64,000 bases of DNA from NCBI RefSeq assembly GCF_026239655.1, contig NZ_JAPIVO010000006.1, positions 1 to 64,000 of the forward strand. Direction: 5' to 3'. The position numbers and the translations under genes are program-made. Positions 1 through 6,915 of the stretch are shown here, one piece after another. How positions within the stretch are numbered: the first letter of the stretch is position 1; each line of letters begins with the position of its first letter. This DNA comes from Pedobacter sp. MR2016-24 (GTDB lineage: Bacteria; Bacteroidota; Bacteroidia; Sphingobacteriales; Sphingobacteriaceae). The notes under the pieces are model-generated. The model searched no databases. It was not told the origin of the DNA and worked only from the letters and a program-made list of their open reading frames with translations.

Positions 1-6
1 TACATG

Positions 7-72
7 ATTTATCATTAACACCTGTTGCATTAAGGCTGTATATATTTGTCATTAACACCTTTTGCATTAAGG
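7..72. repeat. Two direct copies of a 29-base sequence, period 37
   Basis: Bases 7-35 and 44-72 match at 27 of 29 positions; the common core reads CATTAACACCT then one variable base, then TTGCATTAAGG. The copies are 8 bases apart. The array could continue left of the window. No gene lies in 1-145; apart from the repeats there is only a loose A/T-rich inverted repeat around 120-150 that could end transcription of the macro-domain gene. Confidence 0.8.
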
Positions 73-145
73 ACTAAGTTGGATTCTTAGCCAGGTGAAA
101 CCTATATTGAAGATGAAACGAAATGAAGCGCTATAAGTGCTTATT

Positions 146-736
146 TCATTTATCTGATTGCTCTTGTTGAAATAGATCTTTAGATGGCCTGGAGAGTAGC
201 CGCTGTAAGTTCTCCTGGTCTTCCAGCTTCTTTAGTCTCAGTCTGTAGATATAATAGTTTTCACTATCGAAACACACAAAAGTCACCTTCTTAACCGTGC
301 TGCTTGTTTTTAGAAACTGCTGCACAGTATCAATAGCAATTTCTGCAGCTCTATCTTTAGGGAATCTATAAATACCGGTACTGATGTTTGGAAAGGCAAT
401 ACTCTCTATCCCATTTTGTTGTGCAAGGTTGAGACTGTTCGTATAGGCCGTAGCAAGTAATATTTCTTCATTGCTCTTACCACCATTCCATACTGGCCCG
501 ACCGTGTGAATGACATATCCTGCGGGAAGGTTACCAGCAGTGGTAATTACAGCTTCGCCAACTTTGCAGCCACCTTGACTATTTCTTATTTTCTGGCAGG
601 CTTCCAGTACTGCTGAACCACCAATTCTATGGATCGCTCCATCTACACCGCCCCCGCCGAGTAAGGAGGTATTCGCAGCATTTACAATCGCATCTGCATG
701 TATTTTAGTGATGTCTCCTAATTGTATTTCAATCAT
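146..736 (-). CDS. Macro-domain protein, ADP-ribosyl hydrolase / O-acetyl-ADP-ribose deacetylase type
   Basis: A single macro domain fills about residues 1-165. Visible signatures are GDI near the N terminus, NAAN at about 19-22, the glycine-rich loop [10 protein letters not shown] at about 27-36, and [12 protein letters not shown] at about 115-126; these make up the ADP-ribose pocket of MacroD/YmdB-type enzymes, which remove ADP-ribose from proteins or deacetylate O-acetyl-ADP-ribose. The protein is 196 residues, slightly long for the family because of a charged C-terminal tail of about 30 residues. No signal peptide is present, so it should be cytosolic. It lies 47 bases downstream of the Lrp-type regulator on the same strand and may be co-transcribed. 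The physiological substrate cannot be read from sequence. Confidence 0.9.
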   Translation of the reverse strand: MIEIQLGDITKIHADAIVNAANTSLLGGGGVDGAIHRIGGSAVLEACQKIRNSQGGCKVGEAVITTAGNLPAGYVIHTVGPVWNGGKSNEEILLATAYTNSLNLAQQNGIESIAFPNISTGIYRFPKDRAAEIAIDTVQQFLKTSSTVKKVTFVCFDSENYYIYRLRLKKLEDQENLQRLLSRPSKDLFQQEQSDK

Positions 737-783
737 TTGTTATTAAATGGCTAATTTTAATTCTTATTCAAATATCCGGGAAA

Positions 784-1260
784 TTATCCTAATTCAATTT
801 GTCTTCTGATGCTTTCTTCTAATGAAATAAGTGTTTCCGTGCGCTGGATACCTTCTACTGCCTGGATTTCTTCATTCAGTACATGACGTAGGTGATTCGT
901 ATCACGGCAAATGATTTTTGCAAACATACTATAGGCACCAGTAGTATAATGCAACTCTACTACTTCTTTGATTTTACTCAATTGTGCTACGGCATCTTTA
1001 TATTGAATTCCCTTTTCCAGGTAAATTCCTAAGAATGCGCAAATATCATATCCCGCTTTTTGCGGATCAATTATTAAATGTGAACCTTTAATGATACCCA
1101 TTTCCTGGAGTTTCTTCATTCTCACGTGTATGGTACCACCAGAAACAATCAAATCTTTCGCTATTTCTGTATATGGTTTGGTAGCATCCTGCATCAGCTG
1201 CTTCAAAATGTCAATATCGAGGTTGTCAATTTCTAAATTTTGGCTTTCTTTTTTAAGCAT
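784..1260 (-). CDS. Lrp/AsnC family transcriptional regulator
   Basis: This 158-residue protein has the usual Lrp layout: an N-terminal winged helix-turn-helix (about residues 12-65, with the motif IDILKQLMQDATKPYTEIA) followed by a RAM ligand-binding domain (about 75-150). Family members are octameric or dimeric DNA-binding proteins that sense amino acids or related metabolites. Several Bacteroidota homologues have this length and sequence style. The gene is divergent from the tRNA-like RNA unit beginning near 1370, so the A/T-rich region 1261-1334 may hold its own promoter and autoregulatory sites. Effector and targets are unknown. Confidence 0.93.
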   Translation of the reverse strand: MLKKESQNLEIDNLDIDILKQLMQDATKPYTEIAKDLIVSGGTIHVRMKKLQEMGIIKGSHLIIDPQKAGYDICAFLGIYLEKGIQYKDAVAQLSKIKEVVELHYTTGAYSMFAKIICRDTNHLRHVLNEEIQAVEGIQRTETLISLEESIRRQIELG

Positions 1261-1334
1261 GATTTTGATATATGTTAATGAATGTCTAATATAATTATAA
1301 ATATCATAATAATAAAATTAAAGCATTAAAATAT

Positions 1335-1365
1335 TTGCAACGTATGTAGGTTCTTGTTACATTTG
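1335..1365 (+). promoter_or_regulatory. Bacteroidota-type promoter for the tRNA-like RNA unit
   Basis: TTG at 1335-1337, a 20-base spacer and TACATTTG at 1358-1365 fit the TTG/TAnnTTTG consensus of the primary sigma factor in this phylum. Transcription would start near 1371, about 40 bases before the first tRNA-like element. No open reading frame begins in the right place, which supports a non-coding product. Confidence 0.65.
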
Positions 1366-1412
1366 TATCAAGCAAGTAAGCCAAAATAGTTCTTTAACAC
1401 TTGTTTATATTC

Positions 1413-1520
1413 TGTAGGGTGGCGAAATTGGCAGACGCACCTCCTTGTCTCGGTGGTGGAGAATTTGGGAAACCTGAAAAGGCTAACCACTCCTTGAAGG
1501 TTCGACTCCTTCTCCTACAG
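1413..1520 (+). ncRNA. tRNA-like RNA 1 with extended variable arm
   Basis: A class II tRNA fold can be drawn. Acceptor strands TGTAGGG (1413-1419) and TCCTACA (1513-1519) pair, with G1520 as discriminator. The D arm 1422-1438 (GCG/CGC, loop with TTGG) looks like tRNA-Leu. The anticodon arm is 1440-1456 with a T-T mismatch and a seven-base loop TTGTCTC, formally anticodon GTC. The variable region (1458-1495) is 38 bases and has a GGAG/CTCC base stem. The T arm is GAAGG, TTCGACT, CCTTC (1496-1512). No CCA is encoded. A GTC anticodon would be Asp, but the body is Leu/Ser-like and position 37 is a pyrimidine, so a normal decoding role is doubtful. A real tRNA-Asp(GTC) gene lies at 50992. A degenerate tRNA is the main alternative. 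Confidence 0.75.
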
Positions 1521-1546
1521 CTAAAGAAATGATGTTCTTTATTTAA

Positions 1547-1690
1547 TGTTGGGTGGTGAAATTGGCAGACACACCTTCTTGTCTCGGTGGTGGGGATTAT
1601 GGGATAAACACAGTTTACGGGTTGACCACAAATTAATTTTGAACTGAGGCTAACTTCCCCTTGAAGGTTCGACTCCTTCCCCAACAGCCA
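1547..1690 (+). ncRNA. tRNA-like RNA 2 with very long variable arm and encoded CCA
   Basis: This element repeats the fold of the one 26 bases upstream. Acceptor TGTTGGG (1547-1553) pairs with CCCAACA (1680-1686), followed by G1687 and an encoded CCA (1688-1690). The D arm is GTG/CAC (1556-1572), and the anticodon loop TTGTCTC (1579-1585) is identical to copy 1. The variable region spans 1592-1662, 71 bases, with base stem GGGGA/TCCCC and a possible inner stem GTTGACC (1621-1627) with GGCTAAC (1648-1654). The T arm 1663-1679 is identical to copy 1. Relative to copy 1, acceptor pair 4, the middle D-stem pair and a variable-stem pair change on both sides, preserving pairing. This is the pattern of a selected RNA structure. 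Confidence 0.75.
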
Positions 1691-1719
1691 GTTTTTTTGT
1701 AATAATGAGTTAGTTAATT

Positions 1720-1755
1720 AGGGTGATCTGGAGGCGGATCACCCTTTTTGTTTTT
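1720..1755 (+). terminator. Intrinsic terminator after the tRNA-like unit
   Basis: GGGTGATC (1721-1728) pairs with GATCACCC (1737-1744), extended by A1720-T1745, and is followed by T5-G-T5 (1745-1755). It closes the transcript that starts near 1371. It overlaps the stop of the convergent amidohydrolase gene and may also serve that strand. Confidence 0.85.
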
Positions 1756-3061
1756 AGTTGGCAGCCTTCATGCCATATTTTTCACTAAACTTCTTGTCTA
1801 ATTGTTTGTGCAGATTATCCAGATTGATATCACGACCCTGTATAAAAGCTTTTTCCACATGGTTTGTCTTCATATCTAAGGCATCACCACTGGAAATGAA
1901 TAGGGTAGCATCTTTACCCGCTTCCAAACTTCCTGCTGTTTTTGAGATACCAAGAACTTTTGCCGTATTGAGCGTAATGGTAGATAATGCTTTTTCTTTA
2001 TCCAGTCCCCATGCTGAAACAGTACCTGCCATGAAAGGCAGATTTCTTTGCTGCCAGTAGCCTTCTATACTTACCACAACAGTTACACCGGCATTAGCCA
2101 GAACTGCTGCATTCTTATAAGGCATATTGACATCATCATCAGTAGAATTAGGTAATGCATGTGGTTGTTTAACTATAACCGAAACATTATTCTCCTTGAG
2201 GAAGTCCATAATCAGATAGGCTTCATCTCCGCCAATAATTACAGGTGTAAGCTTGTATTTTTTAGCGAAGTTAACTGCTGCGACGATATCTTTTTGTGAA
2301 TCTGCAGTGATGAACAAACGCTGACTCCCATCGAATAAATGCTTCATCGCTGCAAGGCGTGGATTTACTGCTGCTGGTTTAGTAAGATCTGCATATCCTT
2401 TAGCTTCTGAAAAGATCTGTTCAAGCTCATTGATCGCCAGCTGTCTGCGTTCCTGCAGAATTTCTGCTGAAACAACAGGTGCTCTTCCAAAACCTCTTGA
2501 TCTGGGTATAACCGGCCAGGTTACATGCATCGCATCATCAATCTTTATGGCTGCATCTTCCCAATTCCAAGCATCGAGTTGCACAACGGAAGAGCTTCCT
2601 GCAATAGTTCCCCCTTCTGGCGTAATCTGTGCCATCAGGATACCGTTGCTTCTCAATGTTGCAGGTACTTTTGAATCTGTATTATAAGCAACAATAGAAC
2701 GGATATGCGGATTCATATTCCCGATTTCACTATAATCCAGGGTAGCTTTAACGGACTCAAATTCTGCAAGTCCGAGATTGGTATTTGGCGATATGAAACC
2801 CGGATAGACATGTTTCCCATTGGCATTGATCACAAGAACATCGTCTTGTGGCGCTTGTCCACCGGCGGCTACTGAGATAATTTTTCCTCCGTTAAAAAGG
2901 ATCGTCCCGTTTTCTACTATGCTGCCATTACCGATATGAATTGTTGCACCAGTAATCGCAATCAGTTTGGTCTGTTTAGGCGCCGGTGAAATATTGGCCT
3001 GGGTGTAACCTTTTAGCGTTACTGCCGTTGTCATTAATAGTGTTATGATATATTTATTCAT
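1754..3061 (-). CDS. Secreted amidohydrolase-family protein lacking the first metal motif
   Basis: The 435-residue product has an N-terminal signal peptide (about 1-20) and an imidazolonepropionase-like amidohydrolase fold: the small beta domain with GKHVYPGFI at about 80-90, and the C-terminal motifs TLNTAKVLGI and GSLEAGKDATLFI at about 360-390. The catalytic HxH that normally follows PG(F/L)ID is replaced by SPNTN, and the later metal-binding His/Asp positions are not evident, so it may be catalytically inactive or use another chemistry. Its start overlaps the stop of the upstream 1003-residue paralogue by 8 bases, indicating translational coupling and perhaps a heteromeric periplasmic complex. 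The substrate is unknown. Confidence 0.85.
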   Translation of the reverse strand: MNKYIITLLMTTAVTLKGYTQANISPAPKQTKLIAITGATIHIGNGSIVENGTILFNGGKIISVAAGGQAPQDDVLVINANGKHVYPGFISPNTNLGLAEFESVKATLDYSEIGNMNPHIRSIVAYNTDSKVPATLRSNGILMAQITPEGGTIAGSSSVVQLDAWNWEDAAIKIDDAMHVTWPVIPRSRGFGRAPVVSAEILQERRQLAINELEQIFSEAKGYADLTKPAAVNPRLAAMKHLFDGSQRLFITADSQKDIVAAVNFAKKYKLTPVIIGGDEAYLIMDFLKENNVSVIVKQPHALPNSTDDDVNMPYKNAAVLANAGVTVVVSIEGYWQQRNLPFMAGTVSAWGLDKEKALSTITLNTAKVLGISKTAGSLEAGKDATLFISSGDALDMKTNHVEKAFIQGRDINLDNLHKQLDKKFSEKYGMKAAN

Positions 3062-6000
3062 GGTTATGAGCTCCTTCCTTATCGTTTAATTCTGCACTAT
3101 AATCTTCTGCTGATTCACAATTGTATAAACGCGGGGATTCGGCTAGCGGACGCTGTGTTTTGCTGCCACCGGCTTTACTTTCCAGCATTTTTTGTATAAT
3201 CCTTGCTTTTTCGGTCTGTTGCTGGGCACGTAGTTGTGCATCTTTATCTATATCCCAGTAAGGGATTCCGTCAACAAACGTTTTTTCAGCTCTTGCATAA
3301 ATTGATAAAGGATGAGCTGACCATATCACTACGTCTGCATCTTTACCCGCTTTCAAACTACCTACACGATTATCTATGTGCATCATTTTTGCAGGATTAA
3401 GTGATACAAATTTCAATGCATCTTCTTCTGGTACATTACCATATAATACGGCCTTTCCTGCTTCCTGATTCAATCTTCTGGCCATTTCAGCATCATCGGA
3501 GTTAAATGCAGTAGTAATACCAATATTGTGCATGATCTTACCATTATAAGGGATAGCTTCTGCTACCTCCATTTTATAAGCCCACCAATCGGAGAAAGTT
3601 GAAGCATTGATTCCATGCGCTTTCATTTTGTCGGCCACTTTGTAACCTTCTAATATGTGGGTAAATGTATTGATTTTGAAACCTAAACTGTCGGCTACAT
3701 GGATCAGCATATTAATTTCCGATTGTACATAAGAATGGCAGGTGATGAAGCGCTTATTGTCCAGTATTTCAACAATAGCATCTAATTCCAGATCTCTTCT
3801 GACTGTATTTCCTTTTTGTGCAAGAGCTGCTTTGTATTCTTTTGCGCGGGTGAAATCATCCACATAGGTTTGTTCTACACCCATCCTTGTAACAGGAAAC
3901 CTTGCGCCTGTTCCAAAGTTACTTTGCTTCACATTTTCACCGAGGGCAAATTTGATGAAACCATCATTAGCCCCAAATTTCAATTCTTCCGGCAATTTCC
4001 CCCAACGTAGTTTGATCAGTTGCGCCTGACCGCCAATAGGGTTCGCTGAACCATGTAATAAGTGCGAAGTAGTCACACCACCTGCAAGTTGTCTGTAGAT
4101 ATTTACATCTTCAGAATTCACGACATCTGCAATTCTCACTTCTGCTGATGAGGACTGTGAACCTTCATTTACTCCTCCGGCAATTGCAATATGGGAATGC
4201 TCATCGATTAAACCAGCGGTGATATGTTTGCCTGTAGCGTCAATAACCTTAGCATTACCAGCTGATAAGCCTTTTCCTACAGCTTTTATCTTTCCATTTT
4301 CCAGCAATACGTCCGCATTAAGCAGGATGCCTTCTTTTTCGTTTGTCCATACGGTAGCATTTTTTAGAAGTACAGCCTCCTGTTTTGGAGCAGCCTCTTC
4401 TCCAAAGGCAACAAATGGATAGATGAGTGCGCCTGCAGGGGATGTCGCTTTTGGTTTATCTTTTTTAGGAGCTTCTGTATTTGCGCTTTTGAACACAGCC
4501 GACCATTTGCCTGTATTTCCTGATCCCACAACAGCTTCTCCTCTTATCATCACAGGTGCTTCAGATGTAAGATATCCGCTGAGTCTGACCTCAGTAACGG
4601 GATTCTTTTTCAGATTGAAGCCGATGCTGATCCAGTCACCACTACGGTTAAAGGTAGCAGCAGTTTTAAGACTATCCGTGCCTGTTCTTTCGATTGCAGC
4701 CGTTGTACCGTTTATTTTCAGCGTTAAAGCACCGATACCGTCTACATTAAGGTTATAAATGCCCGTTAAATCGTTTACATTCATTTTGCTGACCACGAAA
4801 CGTTTGCCCTGGATCCAGTTTTCAAATACAATACTTCCGTTTTTAAACAAGGGCTCTGAGGTAATCAGAAAGTTAGCCAGTTTACCTTTTTCGAGCGTTC
4901 CCACCTTATCTCCAATACCGATCATGGATGCCGGAATCTCTGTAACTGCTAAAAGGGCCTGTTTCTCTGTCAAACCGTTTTCAATCGCAATGCGGATATT
5001 GGTCCAGAAATCTTTCACATTATCAAGTCCGTTTGTCGTCAGTGAAAACCGGATACCTGCTTTTTCAAGTGCAGCTGCATTTGACGGAGCCATTTCCCAG
5101 CCTTTCATTTGTGCCAGGGTGATGTTGCGGGCTTCAGCGGGATCTTCAACCTCATAAGGTTTAACAAAATTTAAAGGAATAATCAGACTTGCACCTGTTG
5201 CCTTTACTGCAGCTATACGCTGATATTCATCGCCTGTAGATTTGATGATGTACTGTTTTCCGAATTCTTTGGCGATTTTATCTGCTCTCAGAATATTCTG
5301 CCATCCATCTGCTTCAAATATCTGCGGCAGGTTTTGCTGTTTGTTAAACTCCTCGAGCGAGATATTATACTCTTCTTTCTGCTTACCATACCATTGCGCA
5401 TCATAATAGGTTTGTCGCAATAAAGCTATAGCTCCCATCAATGAAGTTGGGTAGTCATTCTGCGACGTCCCTTTATTGAAAGAATAGTTGGCGGCCGACT
5501 GGCTGTTGAGCATCGTTGTGTTTTCGCGTTCGTCGCTTAATGTAACTGCTGCTGAAGTTCCGCGGGCAACGCCATCACGGTTGATTACATTCACACTACC
5601 AAAACCCGCTCTGCGCATTTCTTCTGCTTTTTTAGTGTCGATAGCAAATAAGGTACGTGCTTCCGTTTCCGGTCTGATAGCTTCATTCCAGTCGTAAGAA
5701 CCTTTTTTGGTGGAGACAAAAATAGACTGTCGACCTCCGAAACCTGTTGTGCTTCTTGCAGGTTCTGTGAGTCCATAAGAGGTAAAGGGATCAATCAGGG
5801 AAGGATAGATGTATTTGCCTTTCAGGTCAATGATTACATATCCCTTTGGAATAGTGCTTCCTTGTCCCACGGACTGAATTGTTTGACCTTTGATCAGTAA
5901 TGTTCCATTGCTGATGGTTTGGTTGGCATTGACTACAATTGTGGCATTTGTAAATGCAAATAGTCCCGGTCTGGTGTCAAAAGATCCGTTTACGGGATAA

Positions 6001-6065
6001 GTTTGCTGTCCAAAAAGGAATGTAGCCGAAAATACCAACGCGAGCGTAAGTAAAGATTTCATCAT
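3054..6065 (-). CDS. Secreted double amidohydrolase-family protein
   Basis: This 1003-residue protein has a signal peptide (about 1-19) and two amidohydrolase modules joined by a beta-rich linker of roughly 430-570. The first module (about 30-425) has GKYIYPSLIDP followed by FTSYG instead of HxH and looks non-catalytic. The second (about 605-960) keeps the metal signatures: DEHSH at about 619-623, ITCHSY and FTHILEG for the histidines, and FNSDDAEM for the catalytic aspartate. It is therefore probably a periplasmic metal-dependent hydrolase of the imidazolonepropionase/prolidase-like group. The C terminus ends in an HNHE tail. It is the first gene of the pair with the 435-residue pseudo-enzyme. 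Substrate unknown; peptides or cyclic amides are possible. Confidence 0.88.
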   Translation of the reverse strand: MMKSLLTLALVFSATFLFGQQTYPVNGSFDTRPGLFAFTNATIVVNANQTISNGTLLIKGQTIQSVGQGSTIPKGYVIIDLKGKYIYPSLIDPFTSYGLTEPARSTTGFGGRQSIFVSTKKGSYDWNEAIRPETEARTLFAIDTKKAEEMRRAGFGSVNVINRDGVARGTSAAVTLSDERENTTMLNSQSAANYSFNKGTSQNDYPTSLMGAIALLRQTYYDAQWYGKQKEEYNISLEEFNKQQNLPQIFEADGWQNILRADKIAKEFGKQYIIKSTGDEYQRIAAVKATGASLIIPLNFVKPYEVEDPAEARNITLAQMKGWEMAPSNAAALEKAGIRFSLTTNGLDNVKDFWTNIRIAIENGLTEKQALLAVTEIPASMIGIGDKVGTLEKGKLANFLITSEPLFKNGSIVFENWIQGKRFVVSKMNVNDLTGIYNLNVDGIGALTLKINGTTAAIERTGTDSLKTAATFNRSGDWISIGFNLKKNPVTEVRLSGYLTSEAPVMIRGEAVVGSGNTGKWSAVFKSANTEAPKKDKPKATSPAGALIYPFVAFGEEAAPKQEAVLLKNATVWTNEKEGILLNADVLLENGKIKAVGKGLSAGNAKVIDATGKHITAGLIDEHSHIAIAGGVNEGSQSSSAEVRIADVVNSEDVNIYRQLAGGVTTSHLLHGSANPIGGQAQLIKLRWGKLPEELKFGANDGFIKFALGENVKQSNFGTGARFPVTRMGVEQTYVDDFTRAKEYKAALAQKGNTVRRDLELDAIVEILDNKRFITCHSYVQSEINMLIHVADSLGFKINTFTHILEGYKVADKMKAHGINASTFSDWWAYKMEVAEAIPYNGKIMHNIGITTAFNSDDAEMARRLNQEAGKAVLYGNVPEEDALKFVSLNPAKMMHIDNRVGSLKAGKDADVVIWSAHPLSIYARAEKTFVDGIPYWDIDKDAQLRAQQQTEKARIIQKMLESKAGGSKTQRPLAESPRLYNCESAEDYSAELNDKEGAHNHE

Positions 6066-6216
6066 GAAGTATAAGTAATAGTTATTAGCTAAATCTATGT
6101 AAAAAAAGGGATTGCTTATTTTTATATCAATTTTTTTACCTTGTTAATGAAATCCTTAGGGAAAATGCCCGTTTGCATTTATAATGATTCTAAATTCTAT
6201 TTTTAGAAAATCCTTT

Positions 6217-6248
6217 TTGAGTTAAAAGGAGCTATTTCGTTAGTTTTG
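6217..6248 (+). promoter_or_regulatory. Probable promoter of the four-helix membrane protein
   Basis: TTG at 6217-6219 and TAGTTTTG at 6241-6248 are separated by 21 bases, slightly longer than the usual 19. Transcription would start just before the ATG at 6263. The rest of the 6066-6262 gap is A/T-rich with no other recognisable element. Confidence 0.45.
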
Positions 6249-6262
6249 AAAGAAAAAGAATT

Positions 6263-6709
6263 ATGAGTATTTCTGAAATCTTGAATAAAGCACATTCTGG
6301 ATGGCGTTATGTGGTGATCATCTTATTATTGGTTGCTTTTACTAATGCATTAATGGGCTTTTTAGGTAAAAAACCTTATACTGAAGGTAACCGTAAATTA
6401 AATGTATTTGCGCTGATCAGTGCACACATTCAGCTACTGATGGGCTTAGCATTATATTTTATAATGGGGGTTTATAAATACGATAGTTCTACTGCCATAG
6501 CACGTTACTGGAAAATGGAGCATATCAGTATGATGATCATTGCAATTGTGCTGATTACTGTCGGTAATTCACGCTCAAAGAAGGTGGATAGCGCATTGAT
6601 GAAACACAAAACTATATTTATCTATTTTGGTTTTGCATTGGTATTGATTACTGCGGCAATTTTAATGATGGTTAAAGCAGACGGAAGTCGCCACTTATTT
6701 GGCATGTAA
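6263..6709 (+). CDS. Small four-helix membrane protein with one histidine per helix
   Basis: The 148-residue product has four predicted membrane segments (about 16-34, 48-70, 86-102 and 116-137) and no signal peptide. Histidines lie at or near the ends of the helices (H11, H55, H87, H115), and the N-terminal HSGWRYVV stretch is conserved among Bacteroidota homologues as I recall them. The arrangement resembles small b-type cytochromes, and some homologues are named cytochrome B, but haem binding is inference. It stands alone between the amidohydrolase genes (divergent) and the trp leader, with its own likely promoter. Confidence 0.75.
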   Translation: MSISEILNKAHSGWRYVVIILLLVAFTNALMGFLGKKPYTEGNRKLNVFALISAHIQLLMGLALYFIMGVYKYDSSTAIARYWKMEHISMMIIAIVLITVGNSRSKKVDSALMKHKTIFIYFGFALVLITAAILMMVKADGSRHLFGM

Positions 6710-6728
6710 TTATTTTTACGATTTTATT

Positions 6729-6757
6729 TTGGTTTATTAGATTTATTTATATTTTTG
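6729..6757 (+). promoter_or_regulatory. trp operon promoter
   Basis: TTG at 6729-6731, an 18-base spacer and TATTTTTG at 6750-6757 match the Bacteroidota primary promoter closely. Initiation about 6-7 bases downstream would fall at or next to the ATG of the leader peptide (6764), so the leader mRNA would be essentially leaderless. Confidence 0.75.
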
Positions 6758-6763
6758 CTAAAC

Positions 6764-6841
6764 ATGATTAACAATACACATACTTGGCAATGGCGTGGTA
6801 ATTCTGAAAAGAGTTTCGTCGCAGCCTTGTGTACCTTATAG
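6764..6841 (+). CDS. trpL: Trp operon leader peptide, Trp-x-Trp type
   Basis: The reading frame encodes 25 residues beginning MINNTHTWQWRGN and ending CTL before TAG at 6839-6841. Two TGG codons lie at 6785-6787 and 6791-6793, separated by one Gln codon; Trp is otherwise rare, so this density is telling. It starts directly after a strong promoter and is followed by a terminator hairpin ahead of trpE, the classic layout for ribosome-mediated attenuation. Downstream segments CGTCG (6817-6821) and TGTGT (6828-6832) can pair with CGACG inside the terminator stem (6877-6881) and ACACA (6863-6867), giving a candidate antiterminator that a ribosome stalled on the Trp codons would leave free. Function is inferred from layout; no protein evidence exists. 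Confidence 0.75.
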   Translation: MINNTHTWQWRGNSEKSFVAALCTL

Positions 6842-6871
6842 TTTATCAACCTAAACCAAACCACACATACT

Positions 6872-6902
6872 AAACCCGACGTACAACACGTCGGGTTTTT
6901 TT
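6872..6902 (+). terminator. trp attenuator terminator hairpin
   Basis: AAACCCGACGT (6872-6882) and ACGTCGGGTTT (6888-6898) form a perfect 11-bp stem with loop ACAAC, followed by a T run to 6902. It sits between the leader peptide and the trpE ATG at 6916, so it must be read through for trp expression, as expected of an attenuator. Confidence 0.85.
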
Positions 6903-6915
6903 GTTTTATCAGCAC

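Noticed and set aside
7-72. CRISPR array
   Set aside because: Only two copies with an 8-base gap, no spacer-like unit and no cas gene.
1394-1684. A 96-codon frame on the minus strand across the tRNA-like region
   Set aside because: It runs antisense to the structured RNAs, its codons follow the repeated RNA sequence, and it has no promoter or recognised domain.
1413-1690. A group I intron in a tRNA-Leu gene, as an explanation of the long elements
   Set aside because: Introns of that type interrupt the anticodon loop; here the loop is intact at 7 bases, and the extra sequence is in the variable arm.
6901-6915. TTG start of trpE at 6901
   Set aside because: The codon lies in the T run of the attenuator, and ATG 6916 fits the family start better.
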